Source of the DNA: JAWPNA01 sp045402695
GTDB taxonomy: Bacteria > Acidobacteriota > Polarisedimenticolia > JACPZX01 > DASXTC01
Direction of reading: 5' to 3'
NCBI GenBank assembly: GCA_045402695.1
Contig: JAWPNA010000354.1
Location: forward strand, 1 to 6,657
Length of the DNA: 6,657 nucleotides
Shown here: positions 6,196 to 6,657 of the stretch, piece after piece
Layout: each line of letters begins with the position of its first letter
Position numbering within the stretch: the first letter of the stretch is position 1
The notes under the pieces: generated by a model
What the model was told of the DNA's origin: nothing
The model's input: only the letters and a program-made list of their open reading frames with translations
The model's database searches: none
Position numbers and translations under genes: made by a program

Positions 6196-6468
6196 TCAGT
6201 GGCGAACGCCGAAGCTCCGCAGGTGAGGATCGACGGGCTCGTCCGACGCCTCGATCGAGTCCACTCTCGCCGATCGTGGCCCTACGGCCAGTTCGGCGGC
6301 CAGGGCTTCGATCACATCCGCAGGCGCCTGCGCCAGCACCTCGACTCCTCCATCGGACAGGTTGCGCGTCCAGCCAGCCACGCCGAGCCCCTCAGCGGCA
6401 TGAACCACGAAGTACCTGAAGCCCACTGCCTGGACTCGGCCGCGGATGAGAAACCTGCGTGCGATCAT
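6196..6468 (-). CDS. acyP: Acylphosphatase
   Basis: Acylphosphatase is a small cytoplasmic enzyme that hydrolyses carboxyl-phosphate bonds, for example acetyl phosphate and carbamoyl phosphate. The 90-residue length is typical. The phosphate-binding loop GRVQAVGFRYFV (10-21) contains the catalytic Arg18, and WTRNLSDGGVEV (33-44) contains catalytic Asn36 followed by the characteristic strand. Ala replaces the more common Gly in VQxVGFR, a frequent and tolerated variant. The start is ATG at 6468 with no strong ribosome site; the preceding gene ends only 27 nt upstream, so translation may rely on coupling. The gene lies between a PilZ-like reading frame and apt on the same strand, which suggests one transcript. 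The biological role of bacterial acylphosphatases is poorly defined, so the context does not add much. Confidence 0.94.
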   Translation of the reverse strand: MIARRFLIRGRVQAVGFRYFVVHAAEGLGVAGWTRNLSDGGVEVLAQAPADVIEALAAELAVGPRSARVDSIEASDEPVDPHLRSFGVRH

Positions 6469-6495
6469 CGCGGGATACCGGCGGAGCGCCCGGGC

Positions 6496-6657
6496 TCAGC
6501 GGGTCACTTCCTGCATCACGAAGGCCCTGATGGCCGCAAGGGCAGACGTTTCGTTCTCGACGAACTTGAGTGCGACACCGAACAGCCCCCCCGGATGCGA
6601 TCCGGTGACGCGGATGACTTCGGCATCCGTGCGTATGCCTTGCTTCGGTGAAGGAAG
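6496..6657 (-). CDS. Probable PilZ-domain protein, C-terminal part only
   Basis: The minus strand is open from the window edge to a TGA at 6498-6496, giving the last 53 residues of a protein. The segment AEVIRVTGSHPGGLFGVALK (12-31), followed by F32, fits the closing strands of a PilZ beta-barrel (a 'geV.rv......gvgv.F' pattern), and a short helix follows (about 38-50). PilZ domains bind cyclic di-GMP, but the diagnostic RxxxR and D/NxSxxG motifs would lie in the missing N-terminal part, so binding cannot be judged. It is followed by acyP after 27 nt on the same strand. The reading frame is supported by its coding-like composition and by the operon-like spacing; the family call is tentative. 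Confidence 0.55.
   Translation of the reverse strand, partial: LPSPKQGIRTDAEVIRVTGSHPGGLFGVALKFVENETSALAAIRAFVMQEVTR

Noticed and set aside
5647..6651. A 334-codon plus-strand open frame opposite apt, acyP and the PilZ-like end
   Set aside because: It runs antisense across three genes with clear motifs; its length is explained by high GC.

Overview
This is a GC-rich bacterial chromosome window holding ordinary housekeeping genes. No plasmid, phage, insertion-sequence, CRISPR or defence signature was found. The gene set fits a Gram-negative-type soil or environmental lineage: a CBS-domain tRNA nucleotidyltransferase, MurJ, D-aminoacyl-tRNA deacylase, XerD-type recombinase, SSB, a membrane-anchored TPR protein, adenine phosphoribosyltransferase, acylphosphatase and a PilZ-like tail. 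Acidobacteriota or a deltaproteobacteria-like phylum is my best guess. That guess rests on gene content and base composition only and is weak.

Layout. Positions 1-3992 form a tight minus-strand cluster, read right to left: murJ (lipid II flippase), dtd (D-aminoacyl-tRNA deacylase), xerD (site-specific recombinase) and a CBS-domain CCA-type tRNA nucleotidyltransferase that runs off the left edge. The spacings are 4 nt, a 4-nt GTGA overlap, and 30 nt, so this is very probably one operon. The short intergenic stretch 3993-4095 separates murJ from the divergent ssb (4096-4527, plus strand). It appears to hold two divergent sigma70-like promoters whose -10 elements overlap. ssb converges on a minus-strand gene for a single-pass membrane protein with TPR-like repeats (4540-5265). 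That gene has a TTG start, a strong Shine-Dalgarno sequence and a well-formed promoter. The 240-bp gap 5266-5505 holds that promoter, a near-palindrome next to it and a weak terminator-like hairpin, with no convincing gene. Beyond it, still on the minus strand, lie tRNA-Arg(CCU) with an encoded CCA end (5506-5582), apt (5656-6174), acyP (6196-6468) and the C-terminal end of a probable PilZ-domain protein cut by the right edge (6496-6657).

Functional picture. The left operon mixes cell-wall precursor export (MurJ), translation quality control (Dtd), chromosome dimer resolution (XerD) and tRNA 3'-end synthesis or repair. ssb serves replication and repair. The right block combines purine salvage (Apt), acyl-phosphate hydrolysis (AcyP), a possible c-di-GMP receptor domain and one tRNA gene. 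The points most worth a second look are the domain layout of the tRNA nucleotidyltransferase (CBS region first, no DHH domain before it), the shared -10 region between murJ and ssb, and the regulatory region of the TPR gene. I see no strong case for an undescribed system here.
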